From Pseudomonas sp. St316 (GTDB lineage Bacteria; Pseudomonadota; Gammaproteobacteria; Pseudomonadales; Pseudomonadaceae), in NCBI RefSeq assembly GCF_018325905.1, contig NZ_AP021901.1, positions 3,162,001 through 3,226,000 of the forward strand: a stretch of DNA of 64,000 bases, read 5' to 3'. Shown one piece after another: positions 1 through 11,678 of this stretch; position 1 is the first letter of the stretch; each line of letters starts with the position of its first letter. The position numbers and the translations under genes are program-made. The notes beneath the pieces were generated by a model. It was given only the letters and a program-made list of their open reading frames with translations. It was not told where the DNA came from and did not search any database.

Positions 1-719
1 CTGCTGGCGTTGCGCAGATAAATACGGTCCAGGCGCAACAGGGGGAAGCGGGCCGGATAGGTCCTGGCGGGGCGACCGTGGTGCTGCTCGAAGGCTTCAT
101 GCAGGTAGCCTCGGCGGGCGAGGGCGAGGTTGCCACGCAGTTGCCAGTCGTTGAAATCGCCAGCGATGATCACCGGGGCGTCCTCGGGCAGCGAATCGAG
201 CAGTTGGCAGAGCAGTTTGAGCTGTAACTGGCGATGGCTTTCCAGAAGACTCAGGTGTACGCAGATCCCGTGGACTGCAGCGTGGCCGGGCACATCCAGC
301 ACACAATGCAACAGCCCGCGGCGCTCCGGGCCAGTGATGGACACGTCGAGATTGCGGAATTGGCGGATCGGGTATTTGGAGAGCAGGGCGTTGCCATGAT
401 GGCCATCGGGGTAGACCGCATTGCGGCCGTAGGCGAAATCGCTCCACATGCTGTCGGCGAGGAATTCGTACTGGGACGTCTGGGGCCAATTGTCGTAGCG
501 TGACGCGTGTCGGTCATGTTCGCCCAGCACCTCTTGCAGGAACACCAGGTCGGCGCCGGTACTGCGCACCGCTTCGCGCAGTTCGGGCAGGATAAAACGA
601 CGGTTGAGGGCGGTGAAACCCTTGTGGGTATTGACCGTCAGGATCCGCAGCCGATGAACCGCCGCAGGCCGCTCCGATGGCATTGATTCGACGGCCCGCC
701 AATCGGGATCTTGAGTCAC
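1..719 (-). CDS. Endonuclease/exonuclease/phosphatase (EEP) family protein, 3' end outside the window
   Basis: Metal-dependent phosphodiesterase of the EEP fold (the family of DNase I, exonuclease III and YbhP-like proteins); the substrate cannot be told from sequence. The visible 239 residues contain the family's ordered motifs: NTHKG near residue 31, LQEV near 60 (metal-binding Glu), GNALLSKYP, a [10 protein letters not shown] segment with the catalytic His, GDFNDWQ (Asp/Asn site) and LDRIY. The final conserved His lies past the window edge. I chose the GTG at 717-719 because AGGAGGG sits just upstream; an in-frame ATG 12 codons later is the alternative. In P. aeruginosa the equivalent gene is next to a phospholipase-D/cardiolipin-synthase gene, which would lie just outside this window, so a role in lipid or envelope metabolism is possible but inferred. 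Confidence 0.85.
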   Translation of the reverse strand, partial: MTQDPDWRAVESMPSERPAAVHRLRILTVNTHKGFTALNRRFILPELREAVRSTGADLVFLQEVLGEHDRHASRYDNWPQTSQYEFLADSMWSDFAYGRNAVYPDGHHGNALLSKYPIRQFRNLDVSITGPERRGLLHCVLDVPGHAAVHGICVHLSLLESHRQLQLKLLCQLLDSLPEDAPVIIAGDFNDWQLRGNLALARRGYLHEAFEQHHGRPARTYPARFPLLRLDRIYLRNAS

Positions 720-802
720 GTTCCCTCCTGAATCAGACGTACCTGTTCATGCGACTGACCCAAGGCGTCGGCAGTTCCGGATTTTTCATGTCCTTGCCGA
801 TC

Positions 803-1169
803 GCTATCGCGAGCAAGCTCGCTCCCACAGGGGATTTGTGCTGGGCCGGGGTTCGGTGACCAACCGAGACTCAGTGTGGGAGCGAGCCTGCTCGCGATAG
901 CTGAGGGTCAGTTTGCGCGGATGTTGGATGTGCCGACGCCATCGCGAGCAGGCTCGCTCCCACAGGGGATTTGTGCTGGGCCGGGGTTCGGTGACCAACC
1001 GAGACTCAGTGTGAGAGCGAGCCTGCTCGCGATAGCTGAGGGTCAGTTTGCGCGGATGTTGGATGTGCCGACGTCATCGCGAGCAGGCTCGCTCCCACAG
1101 GTTTTAGTGTCGTGTCCGAAGGTTGTAGGCAGCATGAAGCCCATGTGGGAGCGAGCTTGCTCGCGATGG
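803..1169. repeat. REP cluster with a 135-bp tandem duplication
   Basis: The 505-bp gap between the EEP and PIG-L genes holds six REP palindromes in alternating orientation, near 803-830, 875-900, 939-965, 1009-1035, 1076-1100 and 1144-1169. Units starting at 806, 941 and 1076 are near-identical copies with an exact 135-bp period (two full copies and a partial third), so the spacers are duplicated together with the REPs. I see no gene here. Confidence 0.9.
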
Positions 1170-1224
1170 CGGTGTATCTGAACCACCTCCATCGCGAACC
1201 AGCCCAGTTCCTACAAGCAGGTGT

Positions 1225-1998
1225 TCAGATAAAGACAATCTCATACGGCAGCCCCATCCGATCAAGGATGACCCGGGGGAACAACGGGGCGATGCCGCTC
1301 GCCGGTTCGCCGTTGAGCTGGCTGACGTACGCGTACATGGCGTGACGCTTGCGGGCGGTGGTCCAGACGTCGAGACGCAGTTTGCGGGCCCGGTGCCAGG
1401 GGATTTTATTTTGCTCGCGGACCGGCCAGTGCCAAGCCCATACCGGCAGTTCGTTGAACGCCACTCCGATCCTGTCGGCCGCCAGGGCCCCGGCGCGCCC
1501 GACGGTGTCGTGGTCGCTGTCGCCATCCTGGCGCCAGGTGCTGAACACCACGTCACCGGGGCGCAGGTGACGTGCAATAAAGTCGGTGAGCTCGGCTTCG
1601 TGTTCGATCAGGTTTTTTTCCGGGAAGCCGCCGCGCACCCATTGCAGGCCATGGGTTGCTATGCCCAGGCGATGCAGGGCGTCCACGCTTTCCTGCGGGT
1701 GAGGGCGGTGCGCACGCAAGCGTTCATCGGTCCACAACGGTGAACCGGGGTGGATCAGGGCTCCATCGGAGACCGAGATCAGCAACATGGGTTGATCCAG
1801 GTTGTTCAGCAACTGCAGCAATCCACCACAGGCGCCGATCTCATCGCCCGGATGCGGGGCGAGGACAACGGCGCGGGCGCCGGCGGGAATGAGCGTCTGG
1901 GTACTGATGATCGGAATATCGGCCAGTTGCGCAGCACTGTTCCAGATTTGCGGATGTTGCCGGCCGGGCAAGCGAGAGGCGGGTTTCATGAGAGACAT
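1225..1998 (-). CDS. PIG-L family N-acetylglucosaminyl-type deacetylase
   Basis: Predicted zinc-dependent deacetylase of the PIG-L/LmbE family (257 aa), which removes acetyl groups from GlcNAc-containing lipids, mycothiol precursors or antibiotic intermediates. The N-terminal signature is APHPGDE at residues 48-53, a variant of the usual HPDDE, followed by a glycine-rich turn. The second metal/catalytic cluster is SDHDTVGRAG near 161-170. The rest has the expected Rossmann-like alpha/beta pattern. There is no signal peptide. In other pseudomonads such genes often sit with a glycosyltransferase and a methyltransferase; here it stands alone between REP DNA and glgX, so its substrate is unknown. 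The ATG start is the first in frame. Confidence in the family is high; in the substrate, none. Confidence 0.85.
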   Translation of the reverse strand: MSLMKPASRLPGRQHPQIWNSAAQLADIPIISTQTLIPAGARAVVLAPHPGDEIGACGGLLQLLNNLDQPMLLISVSDGALIHPGSPLWTDERLRAHRPHPQESVDALHRLGIATHGLQWVRGGFPEKNLIEHEAELTDFIARHLRPGDVVFSTWRQDGDSDHDTVGRAGALAADRIGVAFNELPVWAWHWPVREQNKIPWHRARKLRLDVWTTARKRHAMYAYVSQLNGEPASGIAPLFPRVILDRMGLPYEIVFI

Positions 1999-2237
1999 CC
2001 TTGTGTGTATTCAATCTTTCAGCCATGTACCGGGCCTACTGTCAGATGGCGCCCGCGTGGGTATGGCTGCGATTCACAGCGCTCCGAATCCTGGAGACTA
2101 CCGCATGTGGAGTATTGACCATGTCGGCCGATTCGTCTCGTGACATGTGTGCCTGAACTGCATTTTTTTCTTCAAACTGGGCTGTGTGCCTCGCAAACCG
2201 CTTCCTTGCGGTCGTCTGGCTGTCTAGAGCTGGTACT

Positions 2238-4397
<2,160 letters not shown>

Positions 4398-4529
4398 AGT
4401 TGCTCCTGCAAAAGACAGACAGATTCAGCGATGCGGTTCACTTGGGATGGGTGGCTCCACCCTTCATCTTTGGCGAGGCGATTTAGCGAAACGTCGCATC
4501 GCCCCGCTATGTGGGACAACGTTGCTTCT

Positions 4530-4612
4530 CTGTGGGAGCAAGGCTTGCCCGCGATTGAGCGATGCACGCGAAAAAAACGAGGCCTGTTTCGCGAGCAAGC
4601 GCTGCTCCCACC
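4530..4612. repeat. Degenerate REP pair
   Basis: Two inverted, slightly diverged REP copies (about 4530-4556 and 4588-4612) lie between the DUF2934 gene and glgX. They could form a stem-loop in the transcript and modulate read-through into glgX, but that is inference. Confidence 0.7.
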
Positions 4613-4636
4613 TGGCGAGGAGACCGACAGGAGGAA

Positions 4637-4990
4637 TCAAACCGCCGGCGGTTTGCGTGGTGCCCGGGGTTTCTTGTCGGCTGTTTTGTTGGCCGGTGGC
4701 ACTACCGCGGCAGTCGCCGCAGAAGGTTTGGCCGCAGGCTTGGCCTTGGGCGGTGTGTTTTTTGCGACGGTCTTGGCCGTGGTGCTCTTGGCGCTAGCGG
4801 ACTTGGCGCCATCGGTTTTGCTGGCCGCTGATTTGCTCGCCGCCTTGGGTGGCTTGCTGGGGGCCAGTGCTTCGGCTTCGGCCAGTTTGCGCGCCATCTC
4901 CCAGTGGCGTTTCTCCTGCCCGGTGGGCTTACCCTCGGACTCCCAGATCTGGTAGGCGAATTCGCGAATGCGTTTATCGTCGGTACTCAT
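4637..4990 (-). CDS. DUF2934 protein with Lys/Ala/Pro-rich tail
   Basis: A 117-residue protein of unknown function. Residues 1-40 (IREFAYQIWESEGKPTGQ and following) match the DUF2934 type, a short helical motif. From about residue 43 the chain becomes a low-complexity Lys/Ala/Pro/Ser tail with repeated AKS-, AKT- and PAAKP-type units, resembling histone-H1-like tails such as AlgP. It is positively charged and probably disordered. It begins 20 bp after the treY stop, so it is almost certainly co-transcribed with glgA-treZ-malQ-treY; a homologue occupies the same place in the P. aeruginosa cluster. This context suggests a tie to trehalose/glycogen accumulation or stress, but nothing in the sequence gives a biochemical role. 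Confidence 0.85.
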   Translation of the reverse strand: MSTDDKRIREFAYQIWESEGKPTGQEKRHWEMARKLAEAEALAPSKPPKAASKSAASKTDGAKSASAKSTTAKTVAKNTPPKAKPAAKPSAATAAVVPPANKTADKKPRAPRKPPAV

Positions 4991-5010
4991 CGCAGTGCTC
5001 CTGATTCAAC

Positions 5011-7797
5011 TCAAGGTTGGATAAAGACATTGACCGGGAAATTCCCCAGCGCGGTGCTGATCAGCAGCTCCCTTTGGGGTGTGACTGTTGCGCTGGAAAA
5101 AAGTCCCTTCAGTTTTTCATCCCCGGCGGCGAACGGTAACGACACACGGGTATCGCCCCAATCCGACGCAGCCACCAGCGGCACGGCACTGTTTTCCAGC
5201 AACGGCGCCGCATGGACAGGTACAACAATGATCGCCCGTTGTTGCGAGTCTTCACGCATGAACGCCAGTACTCGCTCGGCTTGCTCGCCGAGCACTTCCA
5301 GCGGCTGGTAGCGCCCCTGGCGCCATAGCCGCGGATACTCGGCTCGCACGGCCAGCGTCCTGGCGATCAATGCCTGTTTGACTCGGCCGTCCCGCCAATC
5401 GCGTATCAACGCGGCTGGCGTGCTGTCGGCCCGTAACGCCTCGCGGCGTGCCTGAAAATCCACCGGGCGGCGGTTATCCGGGTCCACCAGGCTGAAGTCC
5501 CAGAACTCGTTGCCTTGGTACAGGTCCGGTACGCCGGGCACCGTCATGCGCAGCAAAGTTTGCGCCAGACTGTTGAGGGCGCCCGCTGGGGCGATGGCCT
5601 GGACTGCCTCGGCGATGGCGCTGCGCAACGGCAACCCCTCATCGCCCAGCAGCAACCGTTCGAGAAACATCTGCGTGGCTTGCTCATAAGCGTCGTTGAC
5701 CGCCGCCCAGCTGCTTTGCAGTTTGGCTTCCCGCAGGGCCTTGCGCTGCCATTGCCACAGGCGCTCGTTGTAGGCGGCCAGGGCCTTGTGGTCCTGGAGG
5801 TCGAGGTCCAGTGGCCAGCTGCCGAGCAGGGCCTGGTACAGAATCAGTTCATCACCGGCCGAGGGCGCCGCCGGGTCACTGTGCAGCGAAGGCGAAAGGA
5901 TGCGCCATTGCCCCACGCAGGCGCTGTACCAATCGCTGCGCTCGCTGAGCACGGCCAGCCTGGCGCGGGTGTCTTCGCCGCGCTTGTGGTCGTGGGTGGC
6001 GGTGGTGATCAGGTTGTCGGGGAAATGTTCGAGTCGCTCAAGGCACGCGCGGTGGAACACCTCGGCCGGGGCACTGAAGCGCTCGGTGTCATAACCCACG
6101 TCATTGCGTGACAACAGCACCGCCGAGCGATAGAGCGCGGTGTCCTCCACCGCTTTGGCGGCAGCCGGCGAGGTCAGTTGCTGGAAACGCACGCAGGCAT
6201 GGCGCAGGCGTTTACGCTGGCTGCCACGCGGACGTTGCCGCCAGGGCATCCCACCGAGCCAGCCGGCCAGGCAGTCGAGCACTGGCCAGTCGGCTTCGCT
6301 GAGCGTCCGCCGGGCGCCTTCCAGGGCCTGGTTAAAGAACACCTCGTCTTCGGCCGAACGCCCCAGGGGCGTGATGTAGGTGCGATACACCGGGAAATGC
6401 ACGATCAGTTCCTGCAAGGCCCGACGGATCGCGCCCAGGGTCAGGTCGCGGGTCATCACATCGTCACGGGCCACCTGCAGCAGGGCCTGGGCGACGCTTT
6501 CGAAGTCTCCGGCCAGGGAGCCATTGAGAATCTGCTGGCGGGCCAGGCGAGCTTCTTCGATGAAGTGCGCTGGCCGTTCACTGTGCCGGCTCCAGAATTC
6601 GGCGAGGGGGGCGGCACCGGTCGGGTCATGCTGGAGCAGCGAGACCTGGTTCATGAATTCGTAGCCGGTGCTGCCGTCGATGTTCCAGTCCCGCCGCAAC
6701 GTCTCGCCATCGCCAAGAATCTTCTCGACGAAAATCGGCAGGTGTCGGGTTGGCGACAGCGAATCGAGGTGTCTGCGCAACTTGCGGCAGTAACCACGAG
6801 GGTCGGCAAGACCGTCGATGTGATCGATCCGCAGGCCGTCCACCAGTCCTTCGCCGATCAACTGGAAAATCTTGGCATGGGTCGCCTCGAAGACCGCCGG
6901 ACGCTCGACCCGCAGCCCACCCAGTTCGTTGACATCGAAAAAGCGCCGCCAATTGATGTCGTCCGCCGCCGTGCGCCAGCTGGCGAGCCGGTAGCTCTGG
7001 CGCTCGAGCAGTTGGTGCAGGCGCTCGAAGCCTTCGGGGGCTGTGGAGTCGTAGCCGCCCAGGTTGTCCTCGATGGCGGTGAGGATGCCCGCTTGCGCCG
7101 CCAGGTCCCGCAGCTCTTTTTGCAACGGGCGGGCGAGGGTGTGGGCGTCGGTCTGGTAATTGAGTGTGGTGAAGCGTTCGGCCAGTGCCTTGAGCGATTC
7201 GGTTTGCTCGGCGGGCAGGGTTTCGGTGGGTTTGAGCAGTTCGCCATAGTGCATCGGGCAAATCGGGAAGCGGTGTTCGTAGTGCTCGACGTAGAAGCTG
7301 CCTTGGCCGGCATCGAAGTGCAGCTGCAAGGTGCCTTCCTGCAACGCTACGCCGTAGTCACTGCCGAGGAACGGCAGCAGCAATTGGCCTTCCATCAGTG
7401 GGTCGGGGGAGTGCCACTGGATGTCGAAGAATTCACCGTAGGGGCTCAAGCGACCCCATTCCAGCAAATCCAGCCACCAGGGGTTGTCATTGCCGCCAAC
7501 GGCCATGTGATTGGACACGATGTCGAGGATCAAGCCCATCTGGTGCTCGCGCAACGCTGCGACCAGACGCTTGAGCGCGGCTTCGCCACCCAGTTCGGGG
7601 TTGACCAGGGTCGGGTCGACCACATCGTAGCCGTGCATCGAGCCGGCCCGGGCCTTGAGCAGCGGCGAGGCATAAATGTGGCTGATGCCCAGTGAGGCGA
7701 AGTACGGCACCTGGGGGATGGCATCGTCCAGGGTGAAGCCTTTATGAAACTGCAGGCGCACTGTTGCCCGCAGGGGTTGGATCAATGTCTGCTTCAT
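5011..7797 (-). CDS. treY: Malto-oligosyltrehalose synthase TreY
   Basis: Converts the reducing-end alpha-1,4 bond of malto-oligosaccharides to an alpha,alpha-1,1 bond, making maltooligosyl-trehalose for TreZ (cytoplasmic trehalose synthesis). The 928-residue length is typical. Recognisable elements are SMHGYDVVDP (53-62), DIVSNHMA (92-99), DGLRIDHIDGL (320-330) with nucleophile Asp325, FVEKIL with Glu358, GYEFMN (379-384) and, further on, ATHDHKRGED. The ATG overlaps the malQ stop by 4 bp (ATGA), showing tight translational coupling. The gene is third of the operon glgA-treZ-malQ-treY. TreY needs linear glucan ends, which GlgX and MalQ from the same cluster can supply. Confidence 0.97.
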   Translation of the reverse strand: MKQTLIQPLRATVRLQFHKGFTLDDAIPQVPYFASLGISHIYASPLLKARAGSMHGYDVVDPTLVNPELGGEAALKRLVAALREHQMGLILDIVSNHMAVGGNDNPWWLDLLEWGRLSPYGEFFDIQWHSPDPLMEGQLLLPFLGSDYGVALQEGTLQLHFDAGQGSFYVEHYEHRFPICPMHYGELLKPTETLPAEQTESLKALAERFTTLNYQTDAHTLARPLQKELRDLAAQAGILTAIEDNLGGYDSTAPEGFERLHQLLERQSYRLASWRTAADDINWRRFFDVNELGGLRVERPAVFEATHAKIFQLIGEGLVDGLRIDHIDGLADPRGYCRKLRRHLDSLSPTRHLPIFVEKILGDGETLRRDWNIDGSTGYEFMNQVSLLQHDPTGAAPLAEFWSRHSERPAHFIEEARLARQQILNGSLAGDFESVAQALLQVARDDVMTRDLTLGAIRRALQELIVHFPVYRTYITPLGRSAEDEVFFNQALEGARRTLSEADWPVLDCLAGWLGGMPWRQRPRGSQRKRLRHACVRFQQLTSPAAAKAVEDTALYRSAVLLSRNDVGYDTERFSAPAEVFHRACLERLEHFPDNLITTATHDHKRGEDTRARLAVLSERSDWYSACVGQWRILSPSLHSDPAAPSAGDELILYQALLGSWPLDLDLQDHKALAAYNERLWQWQRKALREAKLQSSWAAVNDAYEQATQMFLERLLLGDEGLPLRSAIAEAVQAIAPAGALNSLAQTLLRMTVPGVPDLYQGNEFWDFSLVDPDNRRPVDFQARREALRADSTPAALIRDWRDGRVKQALIARTLAVRAEYPRLWRQGRYQPLEVLGEQAERVLAFMREDSQQRAIIVVPVHAAPLLENSAVPLVAASDWGDTRVSLPFAAGDEKLKGLFSSATVTPQRELLISTALGNFPVNVFIQP

Positions 7798-9872
7798 CGG
7801 TCACGCTCGTTCGCCTGAAGCCTGGCACAGGCAAGTATTTCCAGGCGCCGGGCTGCGTCCGGATGATCGAGCAACGCCTGGCTTTGCCCGGCCAGGCGGC
7901 GACGCCAATTGGGGTGGGTGTCGATGGTGCCCGGCAGATTTGCTTGCTCCTCGATGCCCAGGGCGTCTTCGAGTGGCAGCAGCACCAGCGGCGCGCGGGT
8001 GTGGCCGAGAAAACGTACGCTGGCATCGAGGACCTGGTCGGTCTCGCGGTGTTCTTCGCGAAAGTTCTGCGGATCCTGGTTCAGCACCTGGCGCAGGCCT
8101 TCACGTTCGCGTTCGCGGTGTTTGCGCCAGTCCATTTCGGTGTGGGAATCGATCAGGTCCAGCCGGGCGTTCCAGTCGATGTCGTGACCGTGCCACCAGC
8201 CATTGAGCGTCGGCAAATCATGGGTGCTGGTGGTGGCCAGGGCATTGTCCGGCCAGTCGAGAATGGGCTTGAAGTGGGTGTTGTCCTGTTCGAACAACAG
8301 CACGCGCATGCCCAGGATCGAGCGGGCAACGAGTTTGTCCCGCAGGCCGTCGGGCACGGTACCGAGGTCTTCGCCGAGCACGATAGCCTGATGCCGATAG
8401 GATTCCAGCGCCAACAGGCGCAGCAGGTCGTCCACTGGGTAATACAGGTAGGCGCCATCGCTGGGGGGGGCGTCGTTAGGGATCACCCAGAGCCGTTGCA
8501 AGCCCATGACATGATCGATGCGCAAGCCGCCGGCATGGGCGAAGTTGGCCCGCAACATTTCAATGAAGGCGCGAAAGCCGTTACGCACCAGGCCTTCCGG
8601 GGAAAACGCGGAAATCCCCCAACCTTGGCCGGAGCGGTTGAGAATGTCCGGCGGCGCGCCCACGGTCAGCGAAGCCAGCAATTCGTCCTGCCGGCTCCAG
8701 GCCTGGCTGCCGCCGCCATCGGCGCCCACCGCCAGGTCGGCGATCAGGCCAATGCCCATGCCGCTGGATCTGGCTGCACTCTGGGCGCGTTCCAGGCAGC
8801 GGGCGATCAACCATTGGCAAAAAGCGTAGAAGCCGATCTCATCGGCATTTTCCTCGGCGAAATGGGCCAGGGCGGGGCTGCGCGGGTCACGCCATTCTTC
8901 CGGCCAGTGGCGCCAGTCGAGGCTTTCACCCCGGGCCGCACGTTCGGCCTGCAAGGCCTCGAAGCGGCAATGGTTTTCCAGGGCCTCGCCGCTGGTGTGG
9001 CGGAAACTGCTGAAGTCTTCATGCAGCGGATGCTCACCCTGGCTGAAGCCGTCGTACAGGGCACGCAGGATTTTCTGTTTGGCCTGGGCGGCGACCGGCC
9101 AGTCGATCAGCGGTTGCTCTTCCAGGGTGCGCAGTTGATTGGTCAAGCCGGTGGCGTCGATGGCGGTGCGCAGCGCACGTTCACCGAGGATGGTGCCCGG
9201 CGCGGCGTACAGGCTGTTGAAGAACAGTCGGCTCGACGGTGAGTAGGGGCTGTAGCGCCCGGTGTCGCTGCTGAACATGGCGTGCATCGGGCTGATGGCA
9301 ACGGCCTCGGCGCCGCGCTCGCCGGCCACCCGCGCCAGTTCCTCCAAGGCTTGGGTGTCACCGAAGCCACCGTCGCCGGGACGCCTGAGGGCGTACAGTT
9401 GCGCGCTCAGGCCCCAGGCCCGTGGCGTCGGGTCGTCCACCGCATCGGCCACGCTGTAGCAACGGGCCGGCGCGACCGCCAGGGTGAAATGCTGGTCCTG
9501 GATGCTGATGTGCTGATAACCCACCGCAACCATCCCTGGCAGCTTGGCTTCGGCATCGAGGTTCAGGTTCAGTGTCGCGCCATCTTCGAGTTTGATTTCG
9601 CAGGGTGTCCCGGCATCGAAGTAGCGGCTCAAATCCAGGCTGACCCCGACGTCGGCGGTGAGCAGCGGTGGCAATTGATGGTTGTGTTGAGCTTCCTGCA
9701 ACTGCAGCAGGCTGGCGTCGATTTCCTGGGCGCTGCCGGCTGGGTGGCCCAGGCCGGTGAGGACCGAACGCAAGACCGCCGGCGAGACTTTCTGGGCCCG
9801 GCCATTGGCATCGATCCAATCCACCGCCAGGCCCGCTCGGCTGGCAAGGATTTCCAGTTGCGCATCGCTCAT
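7794..9872 (-). CDS. malQ: 4-alpha-glucanotransferase MalQ (amylomaltase)
   Basis: GH77 enzyme that transfers alpha-1,4-glucan segments between chains, lengthening short malto-oligosaccharides so that TreY can act on them. The 692 residues include an N-terminal extension (about 1-140) before the barrel, as in the long bacterial MalQ form. Key motifs are GGLRIDHVMGL with nucleophile Asp453, VLGEDLGTVP with acid/base Glu501, and TSTHDLPTLNGWW (548-560). Both ends overlap neighbours by 4 bp (treZ upstream, treY downstream), so the three are translated as a coupled set. No signal peptide, so cytoplasmic. Apart from the length of the N-terminal part, the gene is ordinary for the family. Confidence 0.96.
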   Translation of the reverse strand: MSDAQLEILASRAGLAVDWIDANGRAQKVSPAVLRSVLTGLGHPAGSAQEIDASLLQLQEAQHNHQLPPLLTADVGVSLDLSRYFDAGTPCEIKLEDGATLNLNLDAEAKLPGMVAVGYQHISIQDQHFTLAVAPARCYSVADAVDDPTPRAWGLSAQLYALRRPGDGGFGDTQALEELARVAGERGAEAVAISPMHAMFSSDTGRYSPYSPSSRLFFNSLYAAPGTILGERALRTAIDATGLTNQLRTLEEQPLIDWPVAAQAKQKILRALYDGFSQGEHPLHEDFSSFRHTSGEALENHCRFEALQAERAARGESLDWRHWPEEWRDPRSPALAHFAEENADEIGFYAFCQWLIARCLERAQSAARSSGMGIGLIADLAVGADGGGSQAWSRQDELLASLTVGAPPDILNRSGQGWGISAFSPEGLVRNGFRAFIEMLRANFAHAGGLRIDHVMGLQRLWVIPNDAPPSDGAYLYYPVDDLLRLLALESYRHQAIVLGEDLGTVPDGLRDKLVARSILGMRVLLFEQDNTHFKPILDWPDNALATTSTHDLPTLNGWWHGHDIDWNARLDLIDSHTEMDWRKHREREREGLRQVLNQDPQNFREEHRETDQVLDASVRFLGHTRAPLVLLPLEDALGIEEQANLPGTIDTHPNWRRRLAGQSQALLDHPDAARRLEILACARLQANERDR

Positions 9873-11671
9873 AGGCGCTCTCCAGTGATGTTGGGCAAGG
9901 TTGTCGCCTGCGTCAGGCTGACCAGCGCGCTGTAGGGCGCAAGGACGCCCTGTTGCAACAGACCCATGACCTGCTGCGGATGTTCGAAAAGAATGCGGGC
10001 CTCTTGCGGGGCGTCGTGTTCAACGGGCTGATCGCCGAGGTTGAAGTCGATGCGCAACACGCAGCCATCGCCCAACCGCCAGCGTGCGCTGATGGCGCCA
10101 TGGCCCAGCACATCGGTACCCAGGGCCTGGGCACCGGGCAGGCGCGGGACGATCTCTTCACGGCGGATTTTCAGCAGATGCCGATACAGCGCCTCGTTGG
10201 CCTGCTGCTCCGGGCCTTGCGCTTCCGGGCTTGGGCGTGAAGCCTCGAAGGTGCTGGCGGCGTTGGGGTCTGGAATTCGCTCGCGCTTCTGCGGATCGGC
10301 AAAGGCACTGAAGGCCTTGAACTCGTTGCGTCGGCCTTCGCGCACCCGCTCTGCCAGCTCGCCGTGGTGGCTGGTAAAGAACAGGAACGGTTGTTCGGCT
10401 GTCACCTCATCGCCCATGAACAGCAGGGGGATCATCGGTGATAGCAGCAACAAGACGGTCGCTGCCTGCAGGGCCTGGGGGGCGGCGAGTTGATGCAGGC
10501 GTTCACCCAAGGCACGGTTGCCGATCTGGTCATGGTTCTGCAGGAACAGCACGAACGCGCTCGGCGGCAGGTGACCACTGGGTTCGCCCCGGGCTTCGCC
10601 ATGGCGATTGAGATGCCCCTGGAAGACAAAACCCTGGCTCAGGCAACGGGCCAGTTGTTCGGTCGGCTGCTCGGCATAGTCGGCGTAGTAGGCGTCGGTC
10701 TCACCGGTCAGCAGCACGTGCAGGGCATTGTGCCCGTCGTCGTTCCACTGGGCGTCGTAGCCGTGTTCCAGCAGGCTGGCCTGGTTGTGTTCGTTCTCCA
10801 CGGTCAGCCAGACATGCCGGATCGGGTCCACTTGCTCGCGCACCCTGGCCGCCAGTTCCTGGAGAAAGTCCGGGTCTTCGATGGCGTGTACCGCGTCCAG
10901 GCGCAGGCCGTCGAAACGGTACTCCAGCAGCCACATGAGCGCATTGTCGATGAAGAAGTCCCGCACTTCGCGGCGTCGGAAATCAATCGCCGCGCCCCAG
11001 GGCGTGTGCTTGTCTTCACGGAAGAAGCCCTTGGCATAACGATGCAGGTAGTTGCCATCGGGGCCGAAGTGGTTGTAGACCACATCGAGAATGACGGACA
11101 GCCCATGGCCGTGGGCGCTGTCGATCAGATGCTTGAGCTGTTCGGGCGTGCCGTAGGAGGCCTGGGGTGCGTAAGGCAGGACGCCGTCGTAGCCCCAGTT
11201 GCGATCACCGGGAAACTGCGCCAATGGCATCAGCTCGATGGCGGTGACGCCCAACCCGGCCAGGCGTGCCAAATGCTGTTCGACGCCATCGAAACCGCCC
11301 AGGGCGCCCACGTGCAACTCGTAGATGACGGCTTCGTGCCAGGGGCGGCCGGACCATTGGGTGTGTCGCCATGAATAGGCATGCGGGTTGACCACCACGC
11401 TGTGGCGGTCGATGTCGCCGGCCTGGGCGCGCGAGGCCGGGTCCGGCACCTCCAGCTCGCCATCGATGTTGTAGCGGTAGCGGGTGCCGGCGGGGCAACG
11501 GGTCTGGATCATGAACCAGCCGTCGGCTTGGGGCAGTAGCGGTATTGAATCTCCAGTGTCGAGCTCGACACTGACAAAAAATGCATCCGGGGCCCAGAGG
11601 GCGAAGCGGGTGTGCTCGTCATCCAGCATGACCGCCCCGTGGGTCCATGTATCAGGCGTCCTTGACGTCAT
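9869..11671 (-). CDS. treZ: Malto-oligosyltrehalose trehalohydrolase TreZ
   Basis: GH13 hydrolase that releases trehalose from the maltooligosyl-trehalose made by TreY. Of 600 residues, about 10-95 form a CBM48-like N-terminal domain, then the barrel with DVVYNHFGPDGNY (196-208), DGLRLDAVHAI with nucleophile Asp259, LTVENEHN with catalytic Glu292, and LQNHDQIGNRA (377-387). The DGNY loop and the VENEHN motif distinguish TreZ from the related branching enzyme. A good GAGGTAAC ribosome-binding site lies before the ATG. The gene starts 7 bp after the glgA stop and overlaps malQ by 4 bp. Confidence 0.97.
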   Translation of the reverse strand: MTSRTPDTWTHGAVMLDDEHTRFALWAPDAFFVSVELDTGDSIPLLPQADGWFMIQTRCPAGTRYRYNIDGELEVPDPASRAQAGDIDRHSVVVNPHAYSWRHTQWSGRPWHEAVIYELHVGALGGFDGVEQHLARLAGLGVTAIELMPLAQFPGDRNWGYDGVLPYAPQASYGTPEQLKHLIDSAHGHGLSVILDVVYNHFGPDGNYLHRYAKGFFREDKHTPWGAAIDFRRREVRDFFIDNALMWLLEYRFDGLRLDAVHAIEDPDFLQELAARVREQVDPIRHVWLTVENEHNQASLLEHGYDAQWNDDGHNALHVLLTGETDAYYADYAEQPTEQLARCLSQGFVFQGHLNRHGEARGEPSGHLPPSAFVLFLQNHDQIGNRALGERLHQLAAPQALQAATVLLLLSPMIPLLFMGDEVTAEQPFLFFTSHHGELAERVREGRRNEFKAFSAFADPQKRERIPDPNAASTFEASRPSPEAQGPEQQANEALYRHLLKIRREEIVPRLPGAQALGTDVLGHGAISARWRLGDGCVLRIDFNLGDQPVEHDAPQEARILFEHPQQVMGLLQQGVLAPYSALVSLTQATTLPNITGERL

Positions 11672-11678
11672 TGTTACC

